DNA of 64,000 bases from NCBI RefSeq assembly GCF_900117415.1, contig NZ_FPEI01000006.1, positions 992,001-1,056,000 of the forward strand, given 5' to 3'. Position 1 is the stretch's first letter. Each line of letters begins with the position of its first letter. Shown here piece by piece: positions 8,935 to 17,379 of this stretch. The notes below the pieces were generated by a model, which was given only the letters and a program-made list of their open reading frames with translations, was not told where the DNA came from and searched no databases. Made by a program: the position numbers and the translations under genes. The stretch comes from Hyphomicrobium sp. CS1BSMeth3 (GTDB lineage: Bacteria > Pseudomonadota > Alphaproteobacteria > Rhizobiales > Hyphomicrobiaceae).

Positions 8935-8963
8935 TCTACACCCGTGGTGTTCTTGGCTATAGT
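8935..8963 (+). promoter_or_regulatory. Possible sigma-70 promoter of lemA
   Basis: TCTACA (8935-8940) and TATAGT (8958-8963) are separated by 17 bp, and GGGAGG plus the lemA ATG follow. The -10 box is good and the -35 box moderate (4 of 6). Confidence 0.4.
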
Positions 8964-8990
8964 CCGACGCCCACGTAAAGGGAGGCCCTC

Positions 8991-9557
8991 ATGAGTACGA
9001 CTGCCTGGGTACTGCTCGGCATTGTCGCAGCCGTCGTGCTGGCGGCGATCGCGACCTACAATGGCCTCGTCGGGTTGCGCCAGCGCGTGCGCCAGGCCTT
9101 CGCCGACGTCGATGTGCAACTCAAGCAGCGTCACGACCTCGTGCCGAACCTCGTCGAGACCGTGAAGGGCTATGCGAGCCACGAGCGCGAGACGCTGGAA
9201 AACGTCATCAAGGCGCGCAATGCGGCGGTCGCTGCCAGCGGACCGGCAGCCCAGGCGCAAGCCGAGAACATGCTGAGCGGGATGCTCCGCCAGCTCTTCG
9301 CGCTCGCCGAGGCCTATCCCGACCTCAAGGCCAATGCCAACTTCCAGCAGCTCCAGACCGAGCTTGGCGATATCGAGAACAAGATTGCGGCCGCCCGCCG
9401 CTTCTTCAACAATGTCGTCGCCGAGTACAATACCAAGCGCGAGAGTTTTCCGGCCGTGCTGTTCGCCAACATGCTCGGCTTCATGCGCGAGGACTTCTTC
9501 AATCTCGACGAGGGCGAGCGCGCGGCGACGCGGGACGCACCGAAAGTGCAGTTCTAG
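8991..9557 (+). CDS. lemA: LemA family protein
   Basis: A 188-residue protein with one N-terminal membrane helix (about residues 5-25) and a helical periplasmic domain. The LemA signatures are visible: the AFADVDVQLKQRHDLVPNLV-type block around residues 37-56 and the ARRFFNNVVAEYNTKRESFP block around residue 138. Its biochemical role is not known. It is followed 31 bp downstream by an M48 protease, a pairing repeated in many bacteria, and the two genes are probably one operon. GGGAGG precedes the ATG. Confidence 0.94.
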   Translation: MSTTAWVLLGIVAAVVLAAIATYNGLVGLRQRVRQAFADVDVQLKQRHDLVPNLVETVKGYASHERETLENVIKARNAAVAASGPAAQAQAENMLSGMLRQLFALAEAYPDLKANANFQQLQTELGDIENKIAAARRFFNNVVAEYNTKRESFPAVLFANMLGFMREDFFNLDEGERAATRDAPKVQF

Positions 9558-9587
9558 GCGCCGGCTCTGCGCGGGTAGGATCGAGTG

Positions 9588-10649
9588 ATGGGCGCCTACG
9601 GCCTCTACACGCACATCCGCGCGAACCGCATCCGGTCCGTGATCCTGCTCTGCGGCTTCATCGTCCTCCTGCAGGCCTTGCAGTTCTCGATCCTGCTGAT
9701 CGTGAATGCCTTCAACGGCGGCGACCTCGAGTACATCTTCCGGGCCGCCGCCAGCCAGTTCTGGTCGACGTGGCCGCTCGCCACGCTGATCGCTCTTGTC
9801 TGGTTCGTAATCGCCTTCTTCGGCTATCGCGTCATGATCCGCTCGGCGACTGGCGCGCGGGGCGTCACGCGCAAAGAGGAACCCGAGCTCTACAACATGC
9901 TCGAGAACCTCTGCATCTCGCGCGGCATCACCATGCCGCGGCTCGAGATCATGGAGACGCCGGCGCTCAATGCCTACGCCGCGGGCCTGCGCGACGGTGA
10001 CTACACGATTGCCGTGACACGGGGGCTCATCGAGCGCCTCGAGCCCGCCGAGATCGAGGCTGTGCTCGCGCACGAGCTCACGCACATCCGCAATCGCGAT
10101 ACGCAGCTCATGGTGATCGCGGTCATCTTCGCGGGCATCTTCGGCTTCATCGGCGACCTGCTCATCCGGCGCTGGGATTTTCCCTACGGCTGGTCGCCGA
10201 CGCCGCGCCCGATGCCCGATCGCGACGATCGCAGCCCCTGGCAGGGAATGCCGACGAGCACGGGAGGCGACGACAGGGACCGCGGTCGCGGCGGGGGTGG
10301 CGGCGGTGGAGGCGCTGCCATCATCGCAATTCTGATCGCCGTCGCGATCATCCTCATTTCCTGGGGTATCTCGACGCTCATACGCTTTGCGCTCTCCCGT
10401 TCGCGCGAGTATCTGGCCGATGCCGGATCGGTCGAGCTTACGAAGAACCCCGACGCGATGATCTCGGCCCTCCGCAAGATCGAGCGCAACGCCTCCTTCG
10501 ACGTGCCCTCGCGCATGGAGGCCTTCTTCATCGAGAACCCGCTGCAGAGCCGGATCACCGGTCTGCTCGCGACGCACCCCTCGGTCAACGAGCGCATCGA
10601 GGCTCTCGTGCGCTACGCCGCAGGGCGCGATCTGGTCGCCGGCCCATGA
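9588..10649 (+). CDS. M48-family membrane zinc metalloprotease (HtpX-like)
   Basis: A 353-residue integral membrane protease. Two hydrophobic segments lie near residues 17-40 and 63-80. The zinc motif HELTH is at residues 162-166 inside VLAHELTHIRNRD, and the third ligand is the Glu in SREYLADAGSVE. A Gly-rich linker (about residue 235-243) precedes another membrane segment. The family degrades misfolded membrane proteins. A GTG at 9585 is also in frame, but AGGA is better spaced for the ATG at 9588. The partner gene upstream is lemA. Confidence 0.9.
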   Translation: MGAYGLYTHIRANRIRSVILLCGFIVLLQALQFSILLIVNAFNGGDLEYIFRAAASQFWSTWPLATLIALVWFVIAFFGYRVMIRSATGARGVTRKEEPELYNMLENLCISRGITMPRLEIMETPALNAYAAGLRDGDYTIAVTRGLIERLEPAEIEAVLAHELTHIRNRDTQLMVIAVIFAGIFGFIGDLLIRRWDFPYGWSPTPRPMPDRDDRSPWQGMPTSTGGDDRDRGRGGGGGGGGAAIIAILIAVAIILISWGISTLIRFALSRSREYLADAGSVELTKNPDAMISALRKIERNASFDVPSRMEAFFIENPLQSRITGLLATHPSVNERIEALVRYAAGRDLVAGP

Positions 10650-10719
10650 ACAGTGGCGTGACAGCTTGGCGCTGTTGATGCTGTAATCCCGGCAACGAAC
10701 AGCAGTGGGAGGGCGCCAC

Positions 10720-11808
10720 ATGTCCCGCATCACGTCCGTCGAGCCGATCGTGCTCAAGATCCCGTTCTCGGATGGCAGCTCCGGCGTCGGGCTCATGCCG
10801 ACCAAATGGACGAGCCTCGAGATCGTGCTCGTGAAGGTCGTCACGGACGACGGTCTCGTCGGCTGGGGCGAGGCCTTCGGCTATTTCTGCGCGAACGCCG
10901 TCGCCGCAGCCGTTCGCGACATGGTGGCGCCCGTCGTCGTCGGGCAGGAGGCCGACGATCCAGCCGCGCTCAACCTCGCCCTGCAACGCCGTCTGCATCT
11001 GCACGGCCGCTATGGCATCACGATCTTTGCCATCTCGGGGCTCGACATCGCGCTCTGGGATCTGGCGGGCAAGCGCGCCGGCGTGTCCGTCGCTCGGCTT
11101 ATCGGCGGCCGCAAACGTGAGAGCGTTCCCGCCTATGCGAGCTTGATGCGTTACGGCGATGCGGCGCTCGTCGAGACGTTCTCGCAGAAAGCAGCCGGCG
11201 AGGGCTACACCGATATCAAGCTGCACGAGATCACGCGCGAGACGATCGGCGCGGGCCGCAGGGGTGCCGGACCGAAGGTGCGCCTCACGACCGATATCAA
11301 TTGCAACTGGAGTCTCGCCGAGACGATCGCGATCATGCCCTTCCTTCAGGAGATCGATCTTTTCTGGCTCGAGGAGCCGATCTTCCCGCCCGAGGACTGG
11401 GAAGCGTTGAAGTCGCTCGGGCGTTTCGGCATTGCCATCTCGGCCGGCGAGAATGCATGCACGGCCGTGGAGTTCTCGCGCCTCGTGGATGCCGTCACCT
11501 ATCCGCAGCCGAGCGTGACGAAAGTCGGCGGCATCAGCGAGACAATCAAGATCTGCGACATCGCTGCACGCGCCGGCAAGACCGTGATGCCCCACTCGCC
11601 CTACTTCGGGCCGGGATACTGGGCGACCCTACAACTCGCTGCGGCGCGCTCGGAGATTGGTCTTTTCGAGTACCTCTATGTCAGCGCGGAAGCCGTGATC
11701 GACGAAAGCATGCCGCGCCCGCGGAACAGCCGGCTCGCCATCCCCGACTTGCCGGGGATTGGCTGCACGCCTGATCCGAAGATCATCGAGCGCTATCGCG
11801 TGGGCTGA
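10720..11808 (+). CDS. Mandelate racemase / muconate lactonizing (enolase superfamily) enzyme, atypical active site
   Basis: A 362-residue enolase-superfamily enzyme with an N-terminal capping domain and a C-terminal barrel. The three metal ligands are recognisable: Asp in TTDIN, Glu in WLEEPI and Glu in SAGEN. The strand that normally carries Lys-x-Lys reads IKLHE, so the second base is replaced by His. The usual QPD aspartate, which pairs with the catalytic histidine in mandelate racemase, is a serine here (YPQPSVTKVGG). A histidine is present in MPHSPYFGPG. Such enzymes abstract the alpha proton of a carboxylate, but substrate and reaction (racemase or sugar-acid dehydratase) cannot be named. 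GGGAGGG precedes the ATG at 10720. No catabolic genes are adjacent. Confidence 0.85.
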   Translation: MSRITSVEPIVLKIPFSDGSSGVGLMPTKWTSLEIVLVKVVTDDGLVGWGEAFGYFCANAVAAAVRDMVAPVVVGQEADDPAALNLALQRRLHLHGRYGITIFAISGLDIALWDLAGKRAGVSVARLIGGRKRESVPAYASLMRYGDAALVETFSQKAAGEGYTDIKLHEITRETIGAGRRGAGPKVRLTTDINCNWSLAETIAIMPFLQEIDLFWLEEPIFPPEDWEALKSLGRFGIAISAGENACTAVEFSRLVDAVTYPQPSVTKVGGISETIKICDIAARAGKTVMPHSPYFGPGYWATLQLAAARSEIGLFEYLYVSAEAVIDESMPRPRNSRLAIPDLPGIGCTPDPKIIERYRVG

Positions 11809-11921
11809 CCCGTCGCGCGGATGGGAAAGGGAATCTTCGTGAGGTTGTGCTGCAGGCGCAACTGCAGCCCGATCGTGCAGGCGGAAGTGCCACGCAGCTG
11901 AATAAAACCTACTACGGTTCA

Positions 11922-12767
11922 ATGAAGGCGTTGGCAGTTTGGCGGCCGACATACATTCCGGCCCCGAATCAACTATTTATCGGTGCGTTAAGAACTGACC
12001 ACCGGTACCTCGGAATGCACTGCCGCAGGCAAGATCTGGATCCGCGCCTCTACTGGCTCGTCGAGCATCTCGACGCGGCCCTTGCGGCTGGTGAGCAGCT
12101 CATGTCGCTGTCGCTCGAGATGACCGAGCCGACGCCTCAGATGGGCCCGCGCCGGCTGCGCACGCGTGTGGCGCGGTTCATCCGCTTCGTCACACAGGTG
12201 CGGGGCCTCGAGGCATCGCTTATTGCGCACATCCTGCAGGCGCGCCGCCGCGTGGCGGAGCTTCCGCGCGGGCGGGCGCCACTGCGGCTCCTTCTCGATC
12301 CATTCACCAGCGGAACAACCGTTCTCCTGGATGCTGTTGCCGAATACGGTGATCCTGCCGGCTTCGCCTTCAATACAGGTGCCGATCGGCTTGCCTATCT
12401 GCGCGCGCGCGGTCTCATTGCCGGGGACAGCGGCGCTCTCATGCCGGTGACCACCTTCGAGATCGGCGAGAGCTTTCTCGTGGCGGGCCGTATCGAGCTT
12501 GGGCCACTGCTGGATCTCGTCGAGGCCTTCCTGCACGCGCTGAATACCGAGTTCGGCCTCTGGAATGATGCGTCTGAGGAGATTGCGGCAGACAACGACA
12601 TGGAGGCAGAGGATACGGCCTCGCTCGGCGATCAGATCGCCAGTGTGCGCGCGCTCCTCGTCGGCAACAGGCCGGCCTCGGCGTCATCGTTGGAGTCCGC
12701 GCCAAAGCCGGGCTCTCTTGCTGCCGCGCTCGCCGAGATCCGCGCGAGCCGCACGCCAGCGGAATAA
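11922..12767 (+). CDS. Hypothetical protein with disordered acidic C-terminus
   Basis: I do not recognise this protein. From the ATG at 11922 it would have 281 residues. Its first part (about 1-60) contains RPTYIP and FIGALRTDHRYLG; the middle (70-210) is mainly helical with Arg/Leu-rich segments; the last 60 residues are Ala/Ser/Glu-rich and probably disordered. No signal peptide or membrane helix is seen. The start is uncertain: no Shine-Dalgarno sequence precedes 11922, a GTG at 11847 would add 25 residues, and an ATG at 12015 would remove 31. Codon usage resembles the neighbours. It ends just before a family 2 repeat. Confidence 0.6.
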   Translation: MKALAVWRPTYIPAPNQLFIGALRTDHRYLGMHCRRQDLDPRLYWLVEHLDAALAAGEQLMSLSLEMTEPTPQMGPRRLRTRVARFIRFVTQVRGLEASLIAHILQARRRVAELPRGRAPLRLLLDPFTSGTTVLLDAVAEYGDPAGFAFNTGADRLAYLRARGLIAGDSGALMPVTTFEIGESFLVAGRIELGPLLDLVEAFLHALNTEFGLWNDASEEIAADNDMEAEDTASLGDQIASVRALLVGNRPASASSLESAPKPGSLAAALAEIRASRTPAE

Positions 12768-12770
12768 AGT

Positions 12771-12880
12771 TTCAAAAGACGGGGGCTCGGGGGTGTTCCG
12801 TCGTGTCGGAGACACGCGCCTTCGGCACGATGCGGGTGCAGGGCCTGCGGCCCTGCTCGCGCCAAAGGCGCGATCAGGCA
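12771..12880 (-). repeat. Family 2 repeat, R1 module only (inverted)
   Basis: Begins three bases after the stop of the hypothetical gene. It reads AAAAGACGGGGGCTCGGGGG on the plus strand, then small hairpins (CGCGCCTTCGGC, GCAGGGCCTGCGGCCCTG, GCGCCAAAGGCGC). This is the reverse complement of the R1 module of the other copies. Confidence 0.8.
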
Positions 12881-12897
12881 CGCGCTGCAAATGAAAA

Positions 12898-12927
12898 CTC
12901 CCCCTCCCGGGGCAGTGGGAGGGGGAG
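12898..12927 (-). terminator. Intrinsic terminator of hsp20
   Basis: Perfect 11-bp stem CTCCCCCTCCC / GGGAGGGGGAG with an 8-base loop. Read on the minus strand it is followed by TTTTCATTT. It lies 44 bases after the hsp20 stop codon. Confidence 0.75.
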
Positions 12928-12970
12928 CACGTCACTCACGCTTACATATTACCTGACACGAGGCCTGACT

Positions 12971-13417
12971 TTAGACGTGGGCCTCGATCTGCTTCGTGGC
13001 GCCATTGCCGATCTGTACAGACCGCGGCTTCAGCCGCTCCGGCACGTTGCGCACGAGGTCGACATGGAGCAGGCCGTCCTGAAGGTCGGCGCCCGTCACC
13101 TCGACATGATCGGCGAGCTGGAACCGGCGCTCGAAAGCGCGGGTCGCGATGCCGCGATGGAGGAACTGACGCTCTTTGTCGTCGGCCTTCTTCTCACCCT
13201 TCACAGTGAGGGACTGCTCTTTCACCTGGATGTCGATCTCGTCCTTGGTGAAGCCGGCGACGGCCATGGTGATTCGATAGGCGTTATCGGCCTTACGCTC
13301 GATATTGTACGGGGGGTAGGTGCTCGCCTCGCCCTCGACGCCGCCATCCAGAAGCTGGAACAGGCGGTCAAAACCAACGGTCGAACGGTAGAGGGGGGCA
13401 AAATCGAAGGGTCGCAT
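12971..13417 (-). CDS. Small heat-shock protein, Hsp20/IbpA type
   Basis: A 148-residue alpha-crystallin-type chaperone that holds unfolding proteins. The N-terminus MRPFDFAPLYRSTVGFDRLF is typical of alphaproteobacterial IbpA-class proteins. The crystallin domain contains YRITMAVAGFTKDEIDI and the A/GLxDGLLHVDL signature near residue 115, followed by PERLKPRSVQI. The ATG at 13417 is chosen because GGAGGA stands just upstream and the frame above it lacks family similarity. Control is visible in the DNA: an RpoH-type promoter at 13514-13541 and a ROSE-like leader. The gene is isolated from gatB by a double-hairpin repeat. Confidence 0.95.
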   Translation of the reverse strand: MRPFDFAPLYRSTVGFDRLFQLLDGGVEGEASTYPPYNIERKADNAYRITMAVAGFTKDEIDIQVKEQSLTVKGEKKADDKERQFLHRGIATRAFERRFQLADHVEVTGADLQDGLLHVDLVRNVPERLKPRSVQIGNGATKQIEAHV

Positions 13418-13507
13418 AGGGTTAGTCCTCCATAGGAAGCGACTGTCCGGCGCGCCTGCCCAACAGGGCCAGGCACTGCTTCGTGCACCCGCGCTGCGGC
13501 GTGCACA
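13418..13507 (-). promoter_or_regulatory. ROSE-type RNA thermometer in the hsp20 leader
   Basis: The last hairpin before the ATG is formed by GUCGCUUCCUAUGGAGGAC (+ strand 13425-13443). UCGCU fits the ROSE motif UYGCU and lies opposite AGGA of the Shine-Dalgarno sequence, with the unpaired G expected in ROSE helices. Upstream in the leader are a strong stem with GCCTG...CAGGC arms and a GTGCAC...GTGCAC stem, giving the multi-hairpin layout of ROSE elements, which are known in front of rhizobial small heat-shock genes. Confidence 0.82.
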
Positions 13508-13513
13508 CCCAGG

Positions 13514-13541
13514 ATTTAGGGTGCGTGCGGGGGCTTTCAAG
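13514..13541 (-). promoter_or_regulatory. RpoH (sigma-32) promoter of hsp20
   Basis: On the minus strand CTTG (13541-13538) and CCTAAAT (13520-13514) are 17 bases apart. This fits the alphaproteobacterial heat-shock consensus CTTG-N17/18-CYTATNT at all but one position. The -35 box sits inside an inverted repeat GGGGGC-N7-GCCCCC (13530-13548). Confidence 0.78.
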
Positions 13542-13575
13542 GCCCCCGAAGTGTCTGGAAATGTACGAGAGGCCG

Positions 13576-13745
13576 CTAGTGTCCCGATTCCGAAGTTCGC
13601 CCTACCTCGATGCTGGGGGCCAGCGCGAACTTCGGAATCAAAAGGGACACTAGAATCATAATGTTTCTAGTGTGATTCAGATCGAGAAATTCGCTTGGTA
13701 CAGTGCGGCGAGATGTGGCGAATTTCTCGATCTGAATCACACTAG
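13576..13745. repeat. Double-hairpin repeat (family 1, copy A)
   Basis: Hairpin 1 (13576-13653) has a 10-bp outer stem CTAGTGTCCC/GGGACACTAG and a 15-bp inner stem GATTCCGAAGTTCGC, with AAAA unpaired on the right side only. A 13-base linker AATCATAATGTTT follows. Hairpin 2 (13667-13745) has perfect 28-bp arms starting CTAGTGTGATTCAGATCG. It ends one base before the gatB stop codon. Confidence 0.95.
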
Positions 13746-13746
13746 C

Positions 13747-15231
13747 TCAGATGCCGAGCTTGGCCTTCAGGATATCGTTCACGGCCTGCGGATTGGCCTT
13801 CCCGCCGGACTGCTTCATGACCTGGCCGACGAACCAGCCGAGCATGGAGGGTTTGGCTTTGACCTGCTCGACCTTGTCGGGATTGGCGGCGATGATCGCG
13901 TCGACCGCCGCTTCAATGGCGCCCGTGTCCGTGACCTGACGCATACCGCGCTTTTCGACGATCTCGGCCGGGTCACCGCCTTCGGTCCAGAGGATCTCGA
14001 AGAGGTCCTTCGCGATCTTGCCCGAGATCGTGCCGTCCTGGACGAGGCGCACGAGCCCGCCGAGCTGAGCCGCCGCGATCGGCGAGGTCGCGATCTCCTT
14101 GCCTTCCTTGTTCAGGCGGCCGAACAGCTCGTTGATCACCCAATTGGCGGCGAGCTTGCCGTCCGTTCCCTTGGCAACAGCCTCGAAGAAATCGGCACTC
14201 TCGCGCTCGGCGACGAGCACGCTCGCATCGTACGCCGAGAGCCCGTAGACCTTCATGAAGCGCGCACGCTTCTCGTCCGGCAGCTCGGGAAGATCCTTGG
14301 CGAGTCCGTCCACCCAGCTCTGCTGGAGCTCCAGCGGCAGCAGGTCGGGATCGGGGAAGTAGCGGTAGTCGTGCGCCTCTTCCTTCGAGCGCATGGAACG
14401 CGTCTCGCCCTTCGCGGCATCGAAGAGGCGCGTCTCCTGGTCGATCTTGCCGCCATCCTCGAGAATGCCGATCTGACGGCGCGCTTCGGCTTCGACGGAC
14501 TGACCAATGAAGCGGATCGAGTTGACGTTCTTGATCTCGCAGCGCGTACCGAGCGGCTCGCCCGGCCGCCGCACGGAGACGTTCACGTCCGCGCGCAGAT
14601 TGCCCTTTTCCATGTCGCCGTCGCACGTGCCGAGATAGCGCAGAATCGTACGCAGCTTCGTCACGTAAGCCTGCGCCTCCTTCGACGAACGCAGATCCGG
14701 CCGCGACACGATCTCCATGAGCGCGACGCCGGAGCGGTTGAGATCGACGTAGGAATAGTCAGGGTGCTGGTCGTGGATGGACTTGCCCGCGTCCTGCTCC
14801 AGATGCAGGCGCTCGATGCCGACAGTCTTGCTCTCGCCATCGACGTCGATCTCGACTTCGCCCTCGCCGACGATCGGGCTCTTGTACTGGCTGATCTGAT
14901 AGCCCTGCGGCAGGTCGGGATAGAAGTAGTTCTTGCGGTCGAACACGCTGTCGAGATTGATCTTCGCCTTGAGCCCGAGGCCCGTGCGCACAGCCTGCGC
15001 GATGCATTCCTCGTTGATCACCGGCAGCATACCGGGCATCGCCGCATCGACGAGGCTCACATGATCGTTCGGCTCGCCACCGAAAGCCGTCGAGGCGCCC
15101 GAAAACAGCTTGGCCTTGCTCGCCACCTGGGCGTGGACCTCCATGCCCACGATCACCTCCCAGTCACCCGTCGCGCCCGCGATCAGGTTGGAGGCCTTGC
15201 CCTTGGCTTTCTCTTTGACCGTGTCCTGCAT
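13747..15231 (-). CDS. gatB: Aspartyl/glutamyl-tRNA(Asn/Gln) amidotransferase subunit B
   Basis: GatB is the kinase/transamidase subunit of GatCAB, which converts Glu-tRNA(Gln) or Asp-tRNA(Asn) to the amide form. The 494-residue protein begins with a short extension and then [13 protein letters not shown], the family N-terminus. Metal/phosphate motifs ([30 protein letters not shown]) and the C-terminal YqeY-like tail are present. The start at 15231 is set by the family alignment; upstream in-frame sequence is repeat DNA. gatA and gatC are not in the window. Confidence 0.97.
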   Translation of the reverse strand: MQDTVKEKAKGKASNLIAGATGDWEVIVGMEVHAQVASKAKLFSGASTAFGGEPNDHVSLVDAAMPGMLPVINEECIAQAVRTGLGLKAKINLDSVFDRKNYFYPDLPQGYQISQYKSPIVGEGEVEIDVDGESKTVGIERLHLEQDAGKSIHDQHPDYSYVDLNRSGVALMEIVSRPDLRSSKEAQAYVTKLRTILRYLGTCDGDMEKGNLRADVNVSVRRPGEPLGTRCEIKNVNSIRFIGQSVEAEARRQIGILEDGGKIDQETRLFDAAKGETRSMRSKEEAHDYRYFPDPDLLPLELQQSWVDGLAKDLPELPDEKRARFMKVYGLSAYDASVLVAERESADFFEAVAKGTDGKLAANWVINELFGRLNKEGKEIATSPIAAAQLGGLVRLVQDGTISGKIAKDLFEILWTEGGDPAEIVEKRGMRQVTDTGAIEAAVDAIIAANPDKVEQVKAKPSMLGWFVGQVMKQSGGKANPQAVNDILKAKLGI

Positions 15232-15299
15232 AGTCGTCGTCCGTCGGCTAAATCTAGGCCCCTGCATGGCAGGTGCGGGCGGCAGATGCAAGGTCTGGC

Positions 15300-15557
15300 G
15301 GCGTCCCGGCTCGCGCCTGCGGCGCGTGTGGGGCCGCATGCCTCTGGCATGCCTTCGGCATGACCCCACGCCCCAATCGGGGGACACCCCCAAACCCCCG
15401 TCTTTTATGGACTTGGAGCGAGCCGAAAGCTCAACACAATCCCCTCTCCCCGCGTGCGGGGAGAGGGCTAGGGTGAGGGGCGGCGGCATACACCAACGTC
15501 CCACAAGCTCCCGCCCCTCATCCCGACCTTCTCCCCGCATGCGGGGAGAAGGGGAAG
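15300..15557 (+). repeat. Family 2 repeat, R1 plus R2
   Basis: Fills the 327-bp gap between gatB and prfC. R1 (about 15300-15426) carries short hairpins (GGCATGCCTTCGGCATG) and then GGGACACCCCCAAACCCCCG and TCTTTTATGGACTTGGAGCG. R2 (15440-15557) has two dyads, CCCTCTCCCCGCGTGCGGGG and TTCTCCCCGCATGCGGGGAG, around TGAGGGGCGG...CCGCCCCTCA. It ends one base before the prfC stop. Confidence 0.85.
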
Positions 15558-15558
15558 G

Positions 15559-17190
15559 CTAAACCGTCGTCACCTTCAGATCCGAGAATTTGACCTCAGG
15601 CGAGCGCTCCTCGATCCAGTTCAGCGTGAACGACGATTGCGCCATGAACACCGGGTCCTCGTCGAGATCACGCGCAATCTGCAACTTGTTGCGCTCGATG
15701 AACTTGTCCAGATCCGTCCGATTCTCCGCCGAGATCCAGCGGACCGTATCGCACGGTGCCGGATCGAAGCCGACCGGGAGGCCGTACTCGTTCGCGAGGC
15801 GGTCCGAGAGCACGTCGAGCTGCAGCGCGCCGATGACGCCCACAATGGGCTGCGAGCCATCCACCGGCAGGAAGAGCTGAACCACGCCTTCCTCGGCCAT
15901 CTCCTGCAAGGCTTCGCGCAGCTTCTTCGCGCGGATCGCATCCTCGAGCCGGATGCGGCGCAGGATTTCCGGCGCGAAGCTCGGAATGCCGAGGAACTTC
16001 AGGTCCTCGCCTTCCGTCAGCGCATCGCCGATGCGCAGCGTGCCGCGGTTCGGAATGCCGACCACGTCGCCTGCGTAAGCCTCTTCAGCGATCGAACGAT
16101 CCTGCGCAAAGAAGAACTGCGGCGAGGTGATCGCCATGGTCTTGCCCGTGCGCACGATCTTCACGCGCATGTTGCGCGAGAGCTTGCCCGAGCACACGCG
16201 CATGAACGCAATGCGATCGCGGTGGTTCGGATCCATGTTCGCCTGGATCTTGAACACCACGCCGGTCATGGTGGGCTCGGTGGCTTCGACCGTGCGCGTC
16301 GAGGCTTTCTGCGCGCGCGGCGGCGGCGCATACGCGACAAGCGCGTCGAGCAAATTGCGCACGCCGAAATTCTTGAGCGCACTGCCGAAGTAGACGGGCG
16401 TCAGCGTGCCGAGCTGGAAAGCTTCGAGATCGAATTGCCCGCAGGCGCCCTCGACCAGATCCATCTCCTCGCGCCAGCGCGCGGCCGTATCGCTGTCGAC
16501 GAGCGTGTCGATGATGGGATCGGCAGGACCGGACGTCTCGATGCCATCGGGATCTTCATCGAGCCGCGTGATGCGCTTGCTGAGAAGATCGTAGGTGCCG
16601 CGGAAATCACGCCCGCGTCCGATCGGCCAGACCATCGGCGCTGTGTCGAGCGCCAGCGTCTTCTCGATCTCGTCGAGCAGCTCGAGCGGCTCCTGGCTCT
16701 CGCGGTCCATCTTGTTGATGAACGTGATGATCGGGATATCGCGCAGGCGGCAGATCTCGAACAGCTTGCGCGTGCGCGCCTCGATGCCGCGTGCGGCGTC
16801 GATCACCATGATCGCGGCATCGACCGCGGTCAGCGTGCGGTACGTATGATCCGAGAAGTCTTCGTGGCCCGGCGTATCGAGCAGGTTGAAGACCGTGTCG
16901 CGGTATTCGAACGTCATGACCGAGGTCACGACCGAGATGCCGCGCGCGCGCTCGATGGCCATCCAGTCCGAGCGCGTGCGCCGGCGGTCGCCTTTCGCGC
17001 GTACCTGACCGGCGAGCTGGATCGCGCCGCCGAACAGCAGCAGCTTTTCGGTGAGCGTGGTCTTACCGGCGTCAGGGTGCGAGATGATCGCGAACGTGCG
17101 CCGCCGCGCGACTTCGCGCGCAATCTCGTCGCCCGGGCGGGCGCGGGTCTCCTGCGGCGCCGCGACCGCGGTCGGGCTTTCGTCGTTCAC
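15559..17190 (-). CDS. prfC: Peptide chain release factor 3
   Basis: RF3 is the translational GTPase that recycles RF1/RF2 from the ribosome after peptide release. The 543 residues include the P-loop SHPDAGKTTLTEKLL (about 37-51), switch 2 DTPGHEDFSDHTYRTL (around 110) and the NKMDRE guanine motif (around 160). Domain 2 and the RF3 C-terminal domain follow. GAGGAGG precedes the ATG. The gene is flanked by family 2 repeats on both sides and seems to be a single-gene unit. Confidence 0.97.
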   Translation of the reverse strand: MNDESPTAVAAPQETRARPGDEIAREVARRRTFAIISHPDAGKTTLTEKLLLFGGAIQLAGQVRAKGDRRRTRSDWMAIERARGISVVTSVMTFEYRDTVFNLLDTPGHEDFSDHTYRTLTAVDAAIMVIDAARGIEARTRKLFEICRLRDIPIITFINKMDRESQEPLELLDEIEKTLALDTAPMVWPIGRGRDFRGTYDLLSKRITRLDEDPDGIETSGPADPIIDTLVDSDTAARWREEMDLVEGACGQFDLEAFQLGTLTPVYFGSALKNFGVRNLLDALVAYAPPPRAQKASTRTVEATEPTMTGVVFKIQANMDPNHRDRIAFMRVCSGKLSRNMRVKIVRTGKTMAITSPQFFFAQDRSIAEEAYAGDVVGIPNRGTLRIGDALTEGEDLKFLGIPSFAPEILRRIRLEDAIRAKKLREALQEMAEEGVVQLFLPVDGSQPIVGVIGALQLDVLSDRLANEYGLPVGFDPAPCDTVRWISAENRTDLDKFIERNKLQIARDLDEDPVFMAQSSFTLNWIEERSPEVKFSDLKVTTV

Positions 17191-17379
17191 TGAATTCGGC
17201 CTCCTCGTGGGAATCGTGCGTGCCTATACCACTATATGGGGGCCGGGGTCGATTTTCTGAGTGCCACGGGCTGCTGGGAAGAGGTGCTGTCGCGCTCCGA
17301 TGTCGTGCGTCGCGCCAGACGCGCGCCAAGAAAGTCCCCCGCGGTGGCGATACGGATAGCGCTGCGTGTAGCACCATTC

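Noticed and set aside
8913-10844. 643-codon open frame on the minus strand
   Set aside because: Antisense to lemA and the M48 protease, both well supported. The product is Arg/His/Glu-rich without known motifs, as expected from a high-GC shadow frame.
13576-13745. Double hairpin considered as a simple terminator pair
   Set aside because: No T-tract follows the stems, the arms are much longer than in terminators, and one copy lies between divergent starts.
15440-15557. R2 repeats considered as a CRISPR array
   Set aside because: There are only two related dyads per site, no regular spacers and no cas genes; copies are scattered over 48 kb.
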